Shown piece after piece: positions 28,650-38,784 of a DNA stretch of 64,000 nucleotides; position 1 is the first letter of the stretch; every line of letters begins with the position of its first letter. The DNA comes from Chthonomonadales bacterium (GTDB lineage: Bacteria; Armatimonadota; Chthonomonadetes; Chthonomonadales; CAJBBX01): assembly GCA_027459625.1 (NCBI GenBank), contig DAIDHP010000017.1, positions 1-64,000 of the forward strand, written 5' to 3'. Both the position numbers and the translations under genes were made by a program. A model generated the notes under the pieces. The model had not been told where the DNA came from. It worked only from the letters and a program-made list of their open reading frames with translations, and made no database searches.

Positions 28650-29945
28650 TTGAAAAAAATACACGTTCACATAGACGGTTATGAGACCGCTGCGCGGGCT
28701 TTGGGAAGATCCCTGCTGCAGGATAATCCCACCGCCGAGGACACGGTTAAAAGTATCATTCAAAAGGTGCGCACCGAAGGTGATGATGCATTACTGGAAC
28801 TGGGGCGAAGATTTGATTGTTCGCAATTGTCAGAGTTGGAGGTTACTCGGGACGAGTGGGAGGAGGCTTGCACGCTGGTTTCGGATAAGATGAAGGAAGC
28901 CATTAGGGCGGTGAAGGCGAGCATTAAGGCGTTCCATGTGAAACAAAAACGCACCAGTTGGGTAAACGCAGAGCCGGGAATGACGGTGGGGCAACTGATA
29001 CGTCCTCTGGCCCGCGTTGGAATTTACGTGCCTGGAGGGACTGCGGTATATCCAAGCAGCGTTTTGATGTCCGGGATTCCAGCGAAGGTTGCCGGGGTTA
29101 AGGAGTTGGTCATATGCACGCCATGTGGTAAGGATGGACGAATCAGCCCGCTCGTGCTTTACGCCGCGAGGGAGACCGGTGTCGACAGGGTTTTCAAATG
29201 CGGAGGCGCCCAGGCGATCGCCGCAATGGCTATGGGGACGAAGACCATTCCCTCGGTCGATAAGATTGTGGGACCGGGTAACGTCTATGTAAATATTGCG
29301 AAAAAGATGCTGTGGGGTTTGGCTGACATGGATATGCTAGCCGGTCCAAGCGAAGTCTGCATTGTGGCGGACGATGGCGCCAACCCTGCATACGCAGCTT
29401 CGGACATGCTGGCGCAATCAGAACATGACACCGAATGCGCCGCTTTTCTCATAACGCCTAGCGAGCGCATTGCGGCGGAGACGGAAAAGGAGTTGAACCT
29501 ACAATTGGAGGCGCTGCCCCGCAAGGAGATATTGCGAAAGGCGTTGGAAACACACGGTGCGATTGTGATAACGGAATCCTTGGAGCAGACATTTGATTTG
29601 GCGAACATTTGCGCACCCGAGCATCTTGCATTGATGGTGAGAGACCCGTTAAGCGCACTTGGGCAGATACGAAATGCGGGAGCGATCCTAATGGGCGATA
29701 ATTCCCCGCAAACCCTTGGGGATTACTACGCCGGACCTAGCCACACACTTCCCACGAGCGGCACGGCGCGTTTCTCCTCCCCGTTAAATGTGGATACCTT
29801 TCTGAAGAAAACTAGCTACATCTCTTACGACAAAGCCTCTCTCTCACGGGTGGCGCCGATATTGGTGGCTTTCGCTGAGGAAGAGGGTTTCGAAGCCCAC
29901 GCTTCAGCGGTTAAGGTGAGGTTGAATGACAAGCTGAAAGATTAA
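28650..29945 (+). CDS. hisD: histidinol dehydrogenase
   Basis: RVGIYVPGGTAVYPSSVLMSGIPAKVAGV; GPGNVYVNIAKKML; AGPSEVCIVAD; TTG start. Confidence 0.96.
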   Translation: MKKIHVHIDGYETAARALGRSLLQDNPTAEDTVKSIIQKVRTEGDDALLELGRRFDCSQLSELEVTRDEWEEACTLVSDKMKEAIRAVKASIKAFHVKQKRTSWVNAEPGMTVGQLIRPLARVGIYVPGGTAVYPSSVLMSGIPAKVAGVKELVICTPCGKDGRISPLVLYAARETGVDRVFKCGGAQAIAAMAMGTKTIPSVDKIVGPGNVYVNIAKKMLWGLADMDMLAGPSEVCIVADDGANPAYAASDMLAQSEHDTECAAFLITPSERIAAETEKELNLQLEALPRKEILRKALETHGAIVITESLEQTFDLANICAPEHLALMVRDPLSALGQIRNAGAILMGDNSPQTLGDYYAGPSHTLPTSGTARFSSPLNVDTFLKKTSYISYDKASLSRVAPILVAFAEEEGFEAHASAVKVRLNDKLKD

Positions 29946-30049
29946 AGCGAATGACGGAAATCTCCCAAGTAAGTTTCATATATGCATACCCGGTTAATTG
30001 CAGCAGGATGAACGGTTGAATTGTCAGGTGGCGCTTACCATACAAATGA

Positions 30050-30667
30050 GTGAAGGCAAGCAAGAAAGGCATGGATATGACTAACAGACAAGCGAATGTT
30101 CAGCGTAAAACCACTGAAACGGTGATCACCATCGCCTTAAATCTTGACGGGGAGGGGGATGGGCGGATATCGACAGGGATAGGTTTTTTCGATCATATGC
30201 TGCATCACGTGGCGAGACATGGTTTGATGGATATGACAGTGTCCGCCAAAGGAGACACATTCATTGACGATCATCACACCATTGAGGACGTCGGCATCGC
30301 TTTTGGTCAAGCCATACGCCAAGCCTTGGGGGATTGCGAGGGGATAACACGATATGGCGACGCGATCATTCCCATGGACGAAGCCCTTGTGTTGTGCGCT
30401 TTGGATATCAGCGGAAGGGGCTTGTGTTACTATGAATTAAGCCCGTCCGCTGAGAAGGTGGGGGAGATGACTAGCGAGATGGCACCGGAATTCTTTAGAG
30501 CCGTGGCATATAACGCCGGCGTCACCCTGCATCTACGGCAATTATCCGGGGTGAACTCCCATCATATCCTTGAAGCTGCATTCAAGGCGTTCGGACGCGC
30601 CTTGGCGATGGCAGTGGAAAGATCTGAAAGAGTCAAAGGAGTGCCATCAACCAAAGGAGTGATTTAA
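30050..30667 (+). CDS. hisB: imidazoleglycerol-phosphate dehydratase
   Basis: RKTTETVITIALNLDG; GIGFFDHMLHHVARHG; DDHHTIEDVGIAFGQA; start may be at 30071. Confidence 0.96.
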   Translation: MKASKKGMDMTNRQANVQRKTTETVITIALNLDGEGDGRISTGIGFFDHMLHHVARHGLMDMTVSAKGDTFIDDHHTIEDVGIAFGQAIRQALGDCEGITRYGDAIIPMDEALVLCALDISGRGLCYYELSPSAEKVGEMTSEMAPEFFRAVAYNAGVTLHLRQLSGVNSHHILEAAFKAFGRALAMAVERSERVKGVPSTKGVI

Positions 30668-31158
30668 TGGGAGCATCGGAAACAAGGGGCGTTTCCATTG
30701 TATTCACCCCGACACGAGCAACTCGCATACTTTTTTGGCTTATTTTGGCGCTCTGCGTCCCGGCGATGCTTGGAGAGATGTTTATCATTCCCATCGTATC
30801 CTACAAACGTCTAGGGTTGCTGTTGGCATTGCAATTCATCGCCTGCCTGTTAGCTCTGCGAGCCATTCGCACCCGTTATGAAATTACCGAAACCGGGGTT
30901 TTGGTGAATTTGCTCTTTGGAAGACGGTGCATCGAATGGAATTCCCTTTTGTACCTGGATCAAATGCGCCACTCCTTTGTGGTGATAGGAAAAACAGGCA
31001 AATTGGCTCCCGATTTGATACGCCCGAATGACGCCGATCGAATGATGCGTTTAATATTGCAGCATGGACGTTTGAGGGTGGCGTCCGAAAGGGTGCCGTG
31101 GTATGTGATCGCTCGTTTCCGACCCATTGAAACCGAATCGCGTTCCGAATCGTTATAG
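30667..31158 (+). CDS. hypothetical PH-like membrane protein
   Basis: Two TM helices then RYEITETGVLVNLLFGRRCIEWNSLLYLDQ; start overlaps hisB stop. Confidence 0.55.
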   Translation: MGASETRGVSIVFTPTRATRILFWLILALCVPAMLGEMFIIPIVSYKRLGLLLALQFIACLLALRAIRTRYEITETGVLVNLLFGRRCIEWNSLLYLDQMRHSFVVIGKTGKLAPDLIRPNDADRMMRLILQHGRLRVASERVPWYVIARFRPIETESRSESL

Positions 31159-31320
31159 AATACATCCAATCTTTATATCCATTTGAATTCGTTTCGTTGT
31201 GACGCTATTCATCAGCGTTGGATGCGTTAATGCTTAGGGACTTAATATGTAGTCCTTATATTGGCTGCAATGGGCTAAAGGCGAAGTCAGTGATTATCTT
31301 GTTTGAGAAAGCATTTACAT

Positions 31321-31962
31321 ATGATAGCGATAGTGGATTACGGCGCCGGAAATCTCGGCAGTGTGGACAAAGCGTTCCGATATATCGGCGCTGATGTGAA
31401 AGTGACATCCGACCCCGATGTGGTGTCGAAAGCGGATGCACTTGTATTGCCTGGCGTCGGAGCTTTTTCCCATTGCATGGATGGCTTAGAGAGTATCGGG
31501 CTGACGCGGGTGGTAAAAGACTATATTCAATCCGGCAAGCCTTTTCTTGGGATATGCATTGGATTGCAGATGCTATTTGATTATAGCGAGGAGAAAGGTG
31601 TGCACAACGGGCTGGGGGTTCTTCCCGGCAAGGTGGTGAAATTCAGCTTCGATTCAATACATAATCCACAGAATGTCCCCGAGAGACCGTTGAAAATACC
31701 TCATATCGGCTGGAATGCGCTGGAATTTGAAAAGAATTCGTCCCTGTTTGAGGGGGTGAGGGAGGGGGAGAGGGTCTATTTCGTACACTCCTTCCATGCC
31801 GTCCCCGCCCAGGTAACGGATGTAATCGCTTCCACGGAGTACGGATATCGTTTTAGTTGCGCCGTTCAACGTGAGAATGTATATGCGACTCAGTTTCATC
31901 CGGAAAAGAGCGGAGCGGTTGGTTTGCGAATCCTTGCGAATTTCACCCGTCTAATAAGTTGA
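31321..31962 (+). CDS. hisH: imidazole glycerol phosphate synthase glutaminase subunit
   Basis: MIAIVDYGAGNLGSVDKAF; GICIGLQMLFDYSEE; FVHSFHA; TQFHPEKSG. Confidence 0.95.
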   Translation: MIAIVDYGAGNLGSVDKAFRYIGADVKVTSDPDVVSKADALVLPGVGAFSHCMDGLESIGLTRVVKDYIQSGKPFLGICIGLQMLFDYSEEKGVHNGLGVLPGKVVKFSFDSIHNPQNVPERPLKIPHIGWNALEFEKNSSLFEGVREGERVYFVHSFHAVPAQVTDVIASTEYGYRFSCAVQRENVYATQFHPEKSGAVGLRILANFTRLIS

Positions 31963-32060
31963 GGTTATTGCGCAATTCAGGTGAATAGCATGCATGAAAT
32001 CAGTTCGCGCGGATTGAAGCCACAAGCACCAGTTTTGCGGTTGCCTAAGTTCATTCATGG

Positions 32061-32807
32061 ATGGAGATAAAAATGGATATTATTCCCGCAATAGACCTGA
32101 AAAACGGGCGTTGTGTGCGGCTTTCCCAGGGAGTGTTCAGTCAGGTGGAAACCTACTCCGAAGATCCGGTGAAATTCGCTTTGAGATGGGAAAGTGAAGG
32201 TGCGAAACGGCTGCATATCGTGGATCTGGACGGGGCGAGAGTGGGGGTTCCTCAACTAGATAACATTGATGTCGTTCGTCAAATAATACGTAAAGTGAGT
32301 ATTCCCGTTCAGTTTGGCGGGGGGGTGCGAAACACGGAGATCGCGGAGAGAATGTTTCGCATAGGCGTGGAGAGGGTGATAGTGGGCACAAGTGTCGCAC
32401 AGAACGATGAAATCGCAAAAAGTCTTTTCATGCTCTACGGTCATAAAATCGTGGTAGGCATTGATGCCAAGGAAGGAAATATCGCCGTATCCGGCTGGGT
32501 GGAGCGATTGGATGAAAGCGCTGTCTCCTTCGCCCGACGTATGGCGAACATGGGAGCGGGGCGGATCATCTTTACGGACATTGGCAGAGACGGAATGCTG
32601 AACGGACCTAATATTCTGGCTTTAAAGGAGATTCTTGCGGCTGTATCGGTTCCAGTGATCGCATCGGGAGGCGTCGGCAAGCTGGAGGATGTAAGAGTGC
32701 TTTCTGAGATGACCGCCCCAAATCTTGAAGGGGTGATTGTCGGAAAAGCGCTTTACGCCAACAAGTTTTCGCTAAAGGATGCCATTGAACTGACTGCGGT
32801 TGGATAA
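32061..32807 (+). CDS. hisA: ProFAR isomerase
   Basis: MDIIPAIDLKNGRCVRLSQG; VQFGGGVRN; DIGRDGMLNGPN; VIASGGVG; start may be 32073. Confidence 0.95.
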   Translation: MEIKMDIIPAIDLKNGRCVRLSQGVFSQVETYSEDPVKFALRWESEGAKRLHIVDLDGARVGVPQLDNIDVVRQIIRKVSIPVQFGGGVRNTEIAERMFRIGVERVIVGTSVAQNDEIAKSLFMLYGHKIVVGIDAKEGNIAVSGWVERLDESAVSFARRMANMGAGRIIFTDIGRDGMLNGPNILALKEILAAVSVPVIASGGVGKLEDVRVLSEMTAPNLEGVIVGKALYANKFSLKDAIELTAVG

Positions 32808-32818
32808 GAAGGTGAAAT

Positions 32819-33133
32819 ATGGGCGACTTGATACCAATCGTGGCTATAATTGCACCATTCTCAATTCCAATTATTGCGATCTGGCTCAACCACCAGCTTA
32901 AAATCGCCGAGATCCAATCAAGAAATATGAAAACCATGAATATCGCCACCAGGACGGAACTTGACACCCTGAAGCGAGATTTTGAAAATTTGCGCGATGT
33001 CGTCACCCAACACAGCATGAGTTTGGATAACACAATGCGGCGGCTGGATGACACCATATTGAGAATGGAGGAGCGTATAAATCGCTTGGAGAAGGCTGAA
33101 AATCAGGTGAATGCGCCAAATCGATTGGGATGA
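32819..33133 (+). CDS. small membrane/coiled-coil protein (paralog 1)
   Basis: N-terminal TM; RDVVTQHSMSLDNTMRRLDDTILRMEERINRLE. Confidence 0.6.
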   Translation: MGDLIPIVAIIAPFSIPIIAIWLNHQLKIAEIQSRNMKTMNIATRTELDTLKRDFENLRDVVTQHSMSLDNTMRRLDDTILRMEERINRLEKAENQVNAPNRLG

Positions 33134-33192
33134 TGATTATAGTCAATTAAAACGAGGATGCATGTCTTTTTTTCCGGGAAAGGTTATGATGA

Positions 33193-33534
33193 ATGGATGT
33201 GGTGCAAACAATATTCTTATTTCTAATCGCCTTGGTCACCATTATTGCTTGTTCCATATCCGTTCCTATCGTATACGCCTCAAGATTAAACCATAAACGA
33301 AAAATGATGGAACTGGACATCCAAGCGAAAAACCGTATCGCCTTTGACACTCAAAGGGCGTTGGATGAGATCAGGCGAGAGATGAAAATGTTGCGTGATT
33401 CCTCCACCCAGTATAACCTCAGCCTTGATAACTCTTTACAGCGATTGGATGACACCATCATCCGTTTGGAGGCGCGTATCACCAAGCTGGAGCAGGACTA
33501 TCGTGTCATGAATGGCAGGAACAGGCAAAACTAA
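33193..33534 (+). CDS. small membrane/coiled-coil protein (paralog 2)
   Basis: N-terminal TM; RDSSTQYNLSLDNSLQRLDDTIIRLEARITKLE, clearly related to the preceding ORF. Confidence 0.6.
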   Translation: MDVVQTIFLFLIALVTIIACSISVPIVYASRLNHKRKMMELDIQAKNRIAFDTQRALDEIRREMKMLRDSSTQYNLSLDNSLQRLDDTIIRLEARITKLEQDYRVMNGRNRQN

Positions 33535-33552
33535 CTCAAATCTTCCCAAGGT

Positions 33553-34806
33553 TCACACTCCGAGAGCGTTGATAGCCTCCTCCACCGATTCTCCGAAGAC
33601 GTTTATGATTTTTTCCGTCTGCTCCGTCGTGAGAATGAGAGGCGGCTCAAAACGGATCACCTTGGGATTATTCAGCGTGTAAGCGGCGATGATTCCTCTG
33701 CGTGACATACCGTTGATGGATAATTCCGCCACGTCCTCAATTTCGAACTCCACGCCGATCATCAATCCCAACCCTCTCGCCTCTTTCAACGCTTTGGGGA
33801 ATCGAGTTCGCACCTGGCGCAGCCCTTCCAGCAATTTCTCCCCTTGTATCTTAGCGTTATGGAGCAGACCTTCCTCCTCAATCGTTCGGATAGCCGCCAA
33901 TGCGGCGCTGCAAGCGAGTTGATTGCCTCCGAATGTGCTCGTGTGAACGAGTGGATTTTCACCGAAAGCCTTGTCCCATATCTCCTTTGTGGCAATGGTC
34001 GCTCCAATAGGCATCACACCGCCGCCGAGAGCCTTCGCGAGCGTCATGATATCCGGCGTTACCTTCCATTGTTCGCAGGCGAAGAGAGTGCCGGTTCTGC
34101 CCATGCCCGTCTGCACCTCGTCAAGGATGAGATACACTCCCGTATCCTCGCAAATCCGTTTCAATTCAGGAAGGTAATTGTCGGATGGAAGATTTATGCC
34201 GCCCTCTCCCTGTATGGGTTCGACAAGAACGGCTGCTGTGTTTTCATCAATCGCCTCTTTCACCGCCGCAGCGTCGTTGAACGGCACATGCACGAATCCG
34301 GGCACCAAAGGGTTGAAGGGTTTGCGAAAAACCTCGCGCCCGGTAGCGGATAAAGATCCCATGCTCTTGCCATGAAACCCTCCAGTCGTGCATATGAAAT
34401 TAGGTTTGCCCGATGCCGCTCTGGCGATTTTGATGGCGGCTTCCACCGCCTCGGTGCCGCTATTGCTAAAGAAGGAGTATTGCAGATTGCCTGGGGTTAT
34501 CCGCGCGAGTGATTCCGCGAGGTTTGCCAAAGGGGCGTTAAAAAATGTGCGAGAGGAAAGGGGAATCTCATCCAATTGGCGATGAACCGCCTCCACCACC
34601 TTGGGGTGACGATGTCCCAGGGCGAAAACACCGTATCCTCCGAGGCAATCCAAATACTCCTCGCCGCTTGAAGTTTTCAAGATGCATCCTTCGGCGTATA
34701 CTTCCACGTCGGAAAAACCGGCGAAACGCATTAGCGCCGTCAAACCCGGGTTGACGTATTCCTGATATTTTGCAATGATCTCGTCGATCAGAAGTGTTTC
34801 CGACAT
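33553..34806 (-). CDS. class III aminotransferase (putrescine/acetylornithine aminotransferase-like)
   Basis: FSNSGTEAVEAAIKIARAASGK; LILDEVQTGMGRTGTLFACE; TLAKALGGGVMPIGA; start MSETLL at 34806 preceded by GGAGG. Confidence 0.88.
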   Translation of the reverse strand: MSETLLIDEIIAKYQEYVNPGLTALMRFAGFSDVEVYAEGCILKTSSGEEYLDCLGGYGVFALGHRHPKVVEAVHRQLDEIPLSSRTFFNAPLANLAESLARITPGNLQYSFFSNSGTEAVEAAIKIARAASGKPNFICTTGGFHGKSMGSLSATGREVFRKPFNPLVPGFVHVPFNDAAAVKEAIDENTAAVLVEPIQGEGGINLPSDNYLPELKRICEDTGVYLILDEVQTGMGRTGTLFACEQWKVTPDIMTLAKALGGGVMPIGATIATKEIWDKAFGENPLVHTSTFGGNQLACSAALAAIRTIEEEGLLHNAKIQGEKLLEGLRQVRTRFPKALKEARGLGLMIGVEFEIEDVAELSINGMSRRGIIAAYTLNNPKVIRFEPPLILTTEQTEKIINVFGESVEEAINALGV

Positions 34807-34946
34807 GAAAGCCTCCGATAGGTTGAAATGATAACTGTCCCTAGGTTTTACCCTCTGAAGGGGAGTTCCGGCAAGTTGATAAGACGGACGCATCGGAAAA
34901 AAATCGAATCGAAACTATTTTTTTGAATGGGATAATATGGTATTAT

Positions 34947-34964
34947 TGAATGAACGTTTAATTA
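34947..34964. promoter_or_regulatory. candidate TetR operator
   Basis: Near-palindrome TGAACGTTTA centred on AACGTT in the divergent intergenic region, 22 nt before the regulator start. Confidence 0.35.
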
Positions 34965-34986
34965 ATCAGATTGCGAAGGCGTATTC

Positions 34987-35589
34987 ATGCCATCCAGACG
35001 ACAACAAGCTGAGATAAGGCGCGTACAGATCATAGACGCTGCGCTAAAGGTATTTTCCGAAAAAGGCTATGATGGCGCCTCCATTCGGGATATAGCCGAG
35101 GAGGTGGGCGTGTCCGAAGGTTTGATGTATCATTACTTCTCCAGTAAGGAGGAGCTTTTACAGACCTGTTGGCGAGAGCGCACATGGGGAGCCCAACTGG
35201 AGATGATACTCTCCGACACTCAGGGTAAAAGTGTTCCCGAAGTGCTGCAAACCTTGGTAAAGGGCTTTCTTAATTCGTTGTATTCGTGCGCCTCTTCCGT
35301 TCGAATGTGTCTTGCGGAAATGCAGAGAAACAACGAGGTTGCCACCGTTCAGATAGAACATATAGACGAAAACCAGGAGATACTAATAAATTTCCTGAAA
35401 TCGCGCCAAAATATAGGAGAGATATCCTACAAGGCGGACGTGCAAATGGCGGCGGGGATGCTTATGGGATGTGCGTTCAGTTTGTTTATTTTATGGAATA
35501 GACTATCCGAACCCGAGTGGATCGAAAAGGTGGACGCATTTGCCACTGCGGGAGTGAATTTCATACTCCATGGCTTGTATATGCCATAA
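34987..35589 (+). CDS. TetR/AcrR family regulator
   Basis: RRVQIIDAALKVFSEKGYDGASIRDIAEEVGVSEGLMYHYFSSKEELL. Confidence 0.93.
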   Translation: MPSRRQQAEIRRVQIIDAALKVFSEKGYDGASIRDIAEEVGVSEGLMYHYFSSKEELLQTCWRERTWGAQLEMILSDTQGKSVPEVLQTLVKGFLNSLYSCASSVRMCLAEMQRNNEVATVQIEHIDENQEILINFLKSRQNIGEISYKADVQMAAGMLMGCAFSLFILWNRLSEPEWIEKVDAFATAGVNFILHGLYMP

Positions 35590-35654
35590 TTAAGCGCGTC
35601 TGTGACGGCTTGATTTGCCAGGTTTTTCATTAAGAGATTTTGGAGGATGAATGT

Positions 35655-37106
35655 ATGTCATCTTTTGTGAAAAAATTTACGATGTTTTCCATGATTATAA
35701 TGATGGTTTGGTTTGGGCGAACCTCGAACGCTAAAAAGATTCCTTTGAATTTGGAAATCACAACCAAACCTGGATCGACTCCCAAACCGCTGGCTCTGGA
35801 CATCAATCAAGCGGTTCAAATAGCTCTGCAAAACAGCAAGACCATGAAGTTGGCTGCGGAGGCCGTTCAGAAAGCTCACGGAGCCGTAATTGAGCAAAAA
35901 GATGGCTTCCTCCCTTCGCTCAATTTCTCCGGCACATACACCCATCTGAACTCCGGGGCAAGCGTCTCGCTTCCGTTAGGTCCGAACGGACAAAATGTGT
36001 CAGTGCCGATTGTGATCCAGGATCAAGCGAGTTTTTCCTTGACCGCCATGTTGCCCGTGGATATCATGGGGTTGATTAAAACATCCGTGGACGCCGCCCA
36101 GTTCCAGGAGATCGCCACCCGCTTGAATTACAATGCGACGCGAAATCAACTGATTTTAAACGTTAAAAACGCCTATTACAATGTATTGAGATCACAGGCA
36201 TACGTGGTGGTGGCGCAGCAATCCCTTCAAAACGCGCAGGATCAGGAAAGAACCTCACAGAGTTATCTGAACGAAGGAACAGGAACGCGATTTGACGTGC
36301 TGCGTTCTCAGACGGCTGTAGCCAACGCGCAACAAAGCCTGTTATCTGCGCAGAATCAGGTGAACTTGGCGATAGCCTCGCTAAACAATGTGTTGAATAT
36401 CGATCAAAACACTCCTTTAACGCTAAAGGATGCTACGAATGATTCTCCTATCGATATCACCTTTGATCAGGCTTTAGCCAAGGCGTATGCGAACCGTCCG
36501 GAAGTTCTTCAGGCTGACGCCTCAATTCAAGCGGCGAAAAAGGGAGTGAGATTGGCTGATCGTTCGATGCTGCCCTCCTTGGGATTGTCATGGACCGGTT
36601 CCGCCAATCCCAATGCATCCGCCTTCAACCCTCTATCCACCAGTTGGGCTGTCACCGCTCAAGTTAGCGTGCCTATCTTCGATCAAGGTGTCAGCAACGC
36701 TAGAATTGAACAGGCTCACGCGGATGTCAATTCAGCCAGCATTGACAAGCAGATGACCCTTGATGGAATAGCTTTGCAGGTGAGGCAGGCATATCTTTCA
36801 CTCAAGGATGCGGAGGATCGGCTGAAAGTAACAAGCGCGGCCATGACGGAGGCTCAGGAGCAATATCGCTTGGCAGAGGTGCGTTTCAAGGAAGGCGTCA
36901 CCCAGACTCCGGGCGGATCCCCGTTATTGGAGATTAGCGACGCTCAGACCGCTCTTTCTCAGGCTCAGACAAACCAAGTGAACGCTGAATATGACGTCGC
37001 CAATGACAAAGCGATCCTTGACGAGGCTATGGGACTATACGCCTTCGACACTAATTCGAAACCAGGGTATTCCACCCCCACGCAGGTAAAGGGAATTGTT
37101 AAGTGA
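35655..37106 (+). CDS. TolC-family outer membrane efflux protein
   Basis: ALDINQAVQIALQNSKTMKLA; repeated coiled-coil TolC pattern. Confidence 0.92.
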   Translation: MSSFVKKFTMFSMIIMMVWFGRTSNAKKIPLNLEITTKPGSTPKPLALDINQAVQIALQNSKTMKLAAEAVQKAHGAVIEQKDGFLPSLNFSGTYTHLNSGASVSLPLGPNGQNVSVPIVIQDQASFSLTAMLPVDIMGLIKTSVDAAQFQEIATRLNYNATRNQLILNVKNAYYNVLRSQAYVVVAQQSLQNAQDQERTSQSYLNEGTGTRFDVLRSQTAVANAQQSLLSAQNQVNLAIASLNNVLNIDQNTPLTLKDATNDSPIDITFDQALAKAYANRPEVLQADASIQAAKKGVRLADRSMLPSLGLSWTGSANPNASAFNPLSTSWAVTAQVSVPIFDQGVSNARIEQAHADVNSASIDKQMTLDGIALQVRQAYLSLKDAEDRLKVTSAAMTEAQEQYRLAEVRFKEGVTQTPGGSPLLEISDAQTALSQAQTNQVNAEYDVANDKAILDEAMGLYAFDTNSKPGYSTPTQVKGIVK

Positions 37107-38686
37107 TAACAGATGGCTTGTTTTCCAGTCGCGGAATTCCAAGAGATGTCTTTAACCGAAAGTATGTTCGTGCATTTACAACACTCCTTCTATGCTCCAT
37201 TGTTTTTACGATGGGCATGTTCGGATGCGGAAGGAAAACCTCCAGCACCTCCGCCTCAGGCTCGAGTAAAAAATCCGCCGGCGTAGCGGTAACGGTAAAA
37301 CCCGCGCGCATTGGAGATATCACGAAATATCTTGAATTGGACGGCAGCATGATAGCCTTTCAGGATGTCACGGTTGGCACTAAGACGGCGGGAAGGCTTA
37401 TCTCCGTCTTTCCCAAGGAGGGGGATCATGTCATCGCCGGCCAAGTTGTTGCGGTGATGGACACTTCGGATTTTACCGCCCAGCTTCAAACCGCACAGGG
37501 GAATTTGGAAACGGCGATCAGCCACGAGCTTCAAGCCCGTTCCCAGCTCCGACAATCGAAGGCGATGCTCCAGCAAGCGTTGACAAATCAATCGCTCACG
37601 GAGAAAACGATCGCCACTGGCATCTCTCTCGCAAAAGCCGCGCTTCAAACCGCAATCGAGCAACTGGCTGTCGTGAAAAAAGGGGCGCGTGAGCAGCAAC
37701 GTCAAACGGCTCAACAGCAAGTGATTGCGGCTAAATCCACCCTGGACAATGCGAAAACAACTTTGACGAGGGATCAAAAGCTGTTTGCGCAGCAAGTCAT
37801 TCCCCGCAGTCAGTTGGATGACGCCCAGAACAGCTATGAGAATGCGTTATCCGCTTACAATCAGGCGAAATTAAATCTCTCGCTTATTCAAGAAGGTCCA
37901 CGTCCGGAAGAGGTTCGTGAGTCTGAGTTAGCGGTTCAACAGGCGCAGAACAATCTCAGTCAGGCTGTCTCCAACAAGGCCAACATCAAACTGAGAGAGG
38001 AGGATGTGACTAACGCTCAGGAAAACGTGTCGTCGGCGACGGCGGGGCTGACAGCCGCCATTGCAGGCGTCGATGTCGCAAAAGCCTCCCTCAAAATCGC
38101 TCAGGACGCCCTGAATAACTGTTATATTCATACGCCCATATCCGGAATCGTCGCCGCACGGCGAAACGAGCCGGGCGCACAATTGGGAAACGGCAATCCG
38201 GTGTTGCGGATAGTCAATCCTAAATCGATCTATTTTCAGGCCATCCTAAGCGAGAGCCAATACGCCGAAGTGCATTTGGGGCAGTCAGTCACCGTGAAAG
38301 TGGACGCCTTGCCCGGTCAAAGCTTTTCGGGAAGGGTTGCGCGCATATTTCCCGTGGCAAGCTCCGCTCGTAATTTTCTTGTGCGAATCAATTGCCAGTT
38401 GTCTCCCTTAATGCGTCCCGAGATGTTCGCTCGCGGTAATATCCTCATTGATACCCATCGACATACCGTGCTCGTGGATAAGGACGGTGTCATTTTTGAT
38501 CCTGTGAATGGATCGGCAAAAGTGTTTGTTGATGATCACGGGATTGCACGCCAACATCCCATTCGCGTTGGGTATAGCAATCCGTTTGTTGTTGAGGCTC
38601 TTTCAGGTGTCAAAGCCGGTGATGAGATCATCACCAACGGACAAAACGCTCTCCAAAACGGGGATAAGGTCTTCATCAGCCGCTGA
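37103..38686 (+). CDS. RND efflux periplasmic adaptor (HlyD/AcrA family)
   Basis: GRLISVFPKEGDHVIAGQVVAVMDTSDF; YIHTPISGIVAARRNEPGAQLGNG. Confidence 0.93.
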   Translation: MITDGLFSSRGIPRDVFNRKYVRAFTTLLLCSIVFTMGMFGCGRKTSSTSASGSSKKSAGVAVTVKPARIGDITKYLELDGSMIAFQDVTVGTKTAGRLISVFPKEGDHVIAGQVVAVMDTSDFTAQLQTAQGNLETAISHELQARSQLRQSKAMLQQALTNQSLTEKTIATGISLAKAALQTAIEQLAVVKKGAREQQRQTAQQQVIAAKSTLDNAKTTLTRDQKLFAQQVIPRSQLDDAQNSYENALSAYNQAKLNLSLIQEGPRPEEVRESELAVQQAQNNLSQAVSNKANIKLREEDVTNAQENVSSATAGLTAAIAGVDVAKASLKIAQDALNNCYIHTPISGIVAARRNEPGAQLGNGNPVLRIVNPKSIYFQAILSESQYAEVHLGQSVTVKVDALPGQSFSGRVARIFPVASSARNFLVRINCQLSPLMRPEMFARGNILIDTHRHTVLVDKDGVIFDPVNGSAKVFVDDHGIARQHPIRVGYSNPFVVEALSGVKAGDEIITNGQNALQNGDKVFISR

Positions 38687-38784
38687 AATAATTGCATCCT
38701 TCGGATTAGGGTGAGAGAACTTTTTTCATGTGTATCCTCGTTTGCCTATCATTGTGTTAAGTCATCCCATTTAGGAGCAATTCG

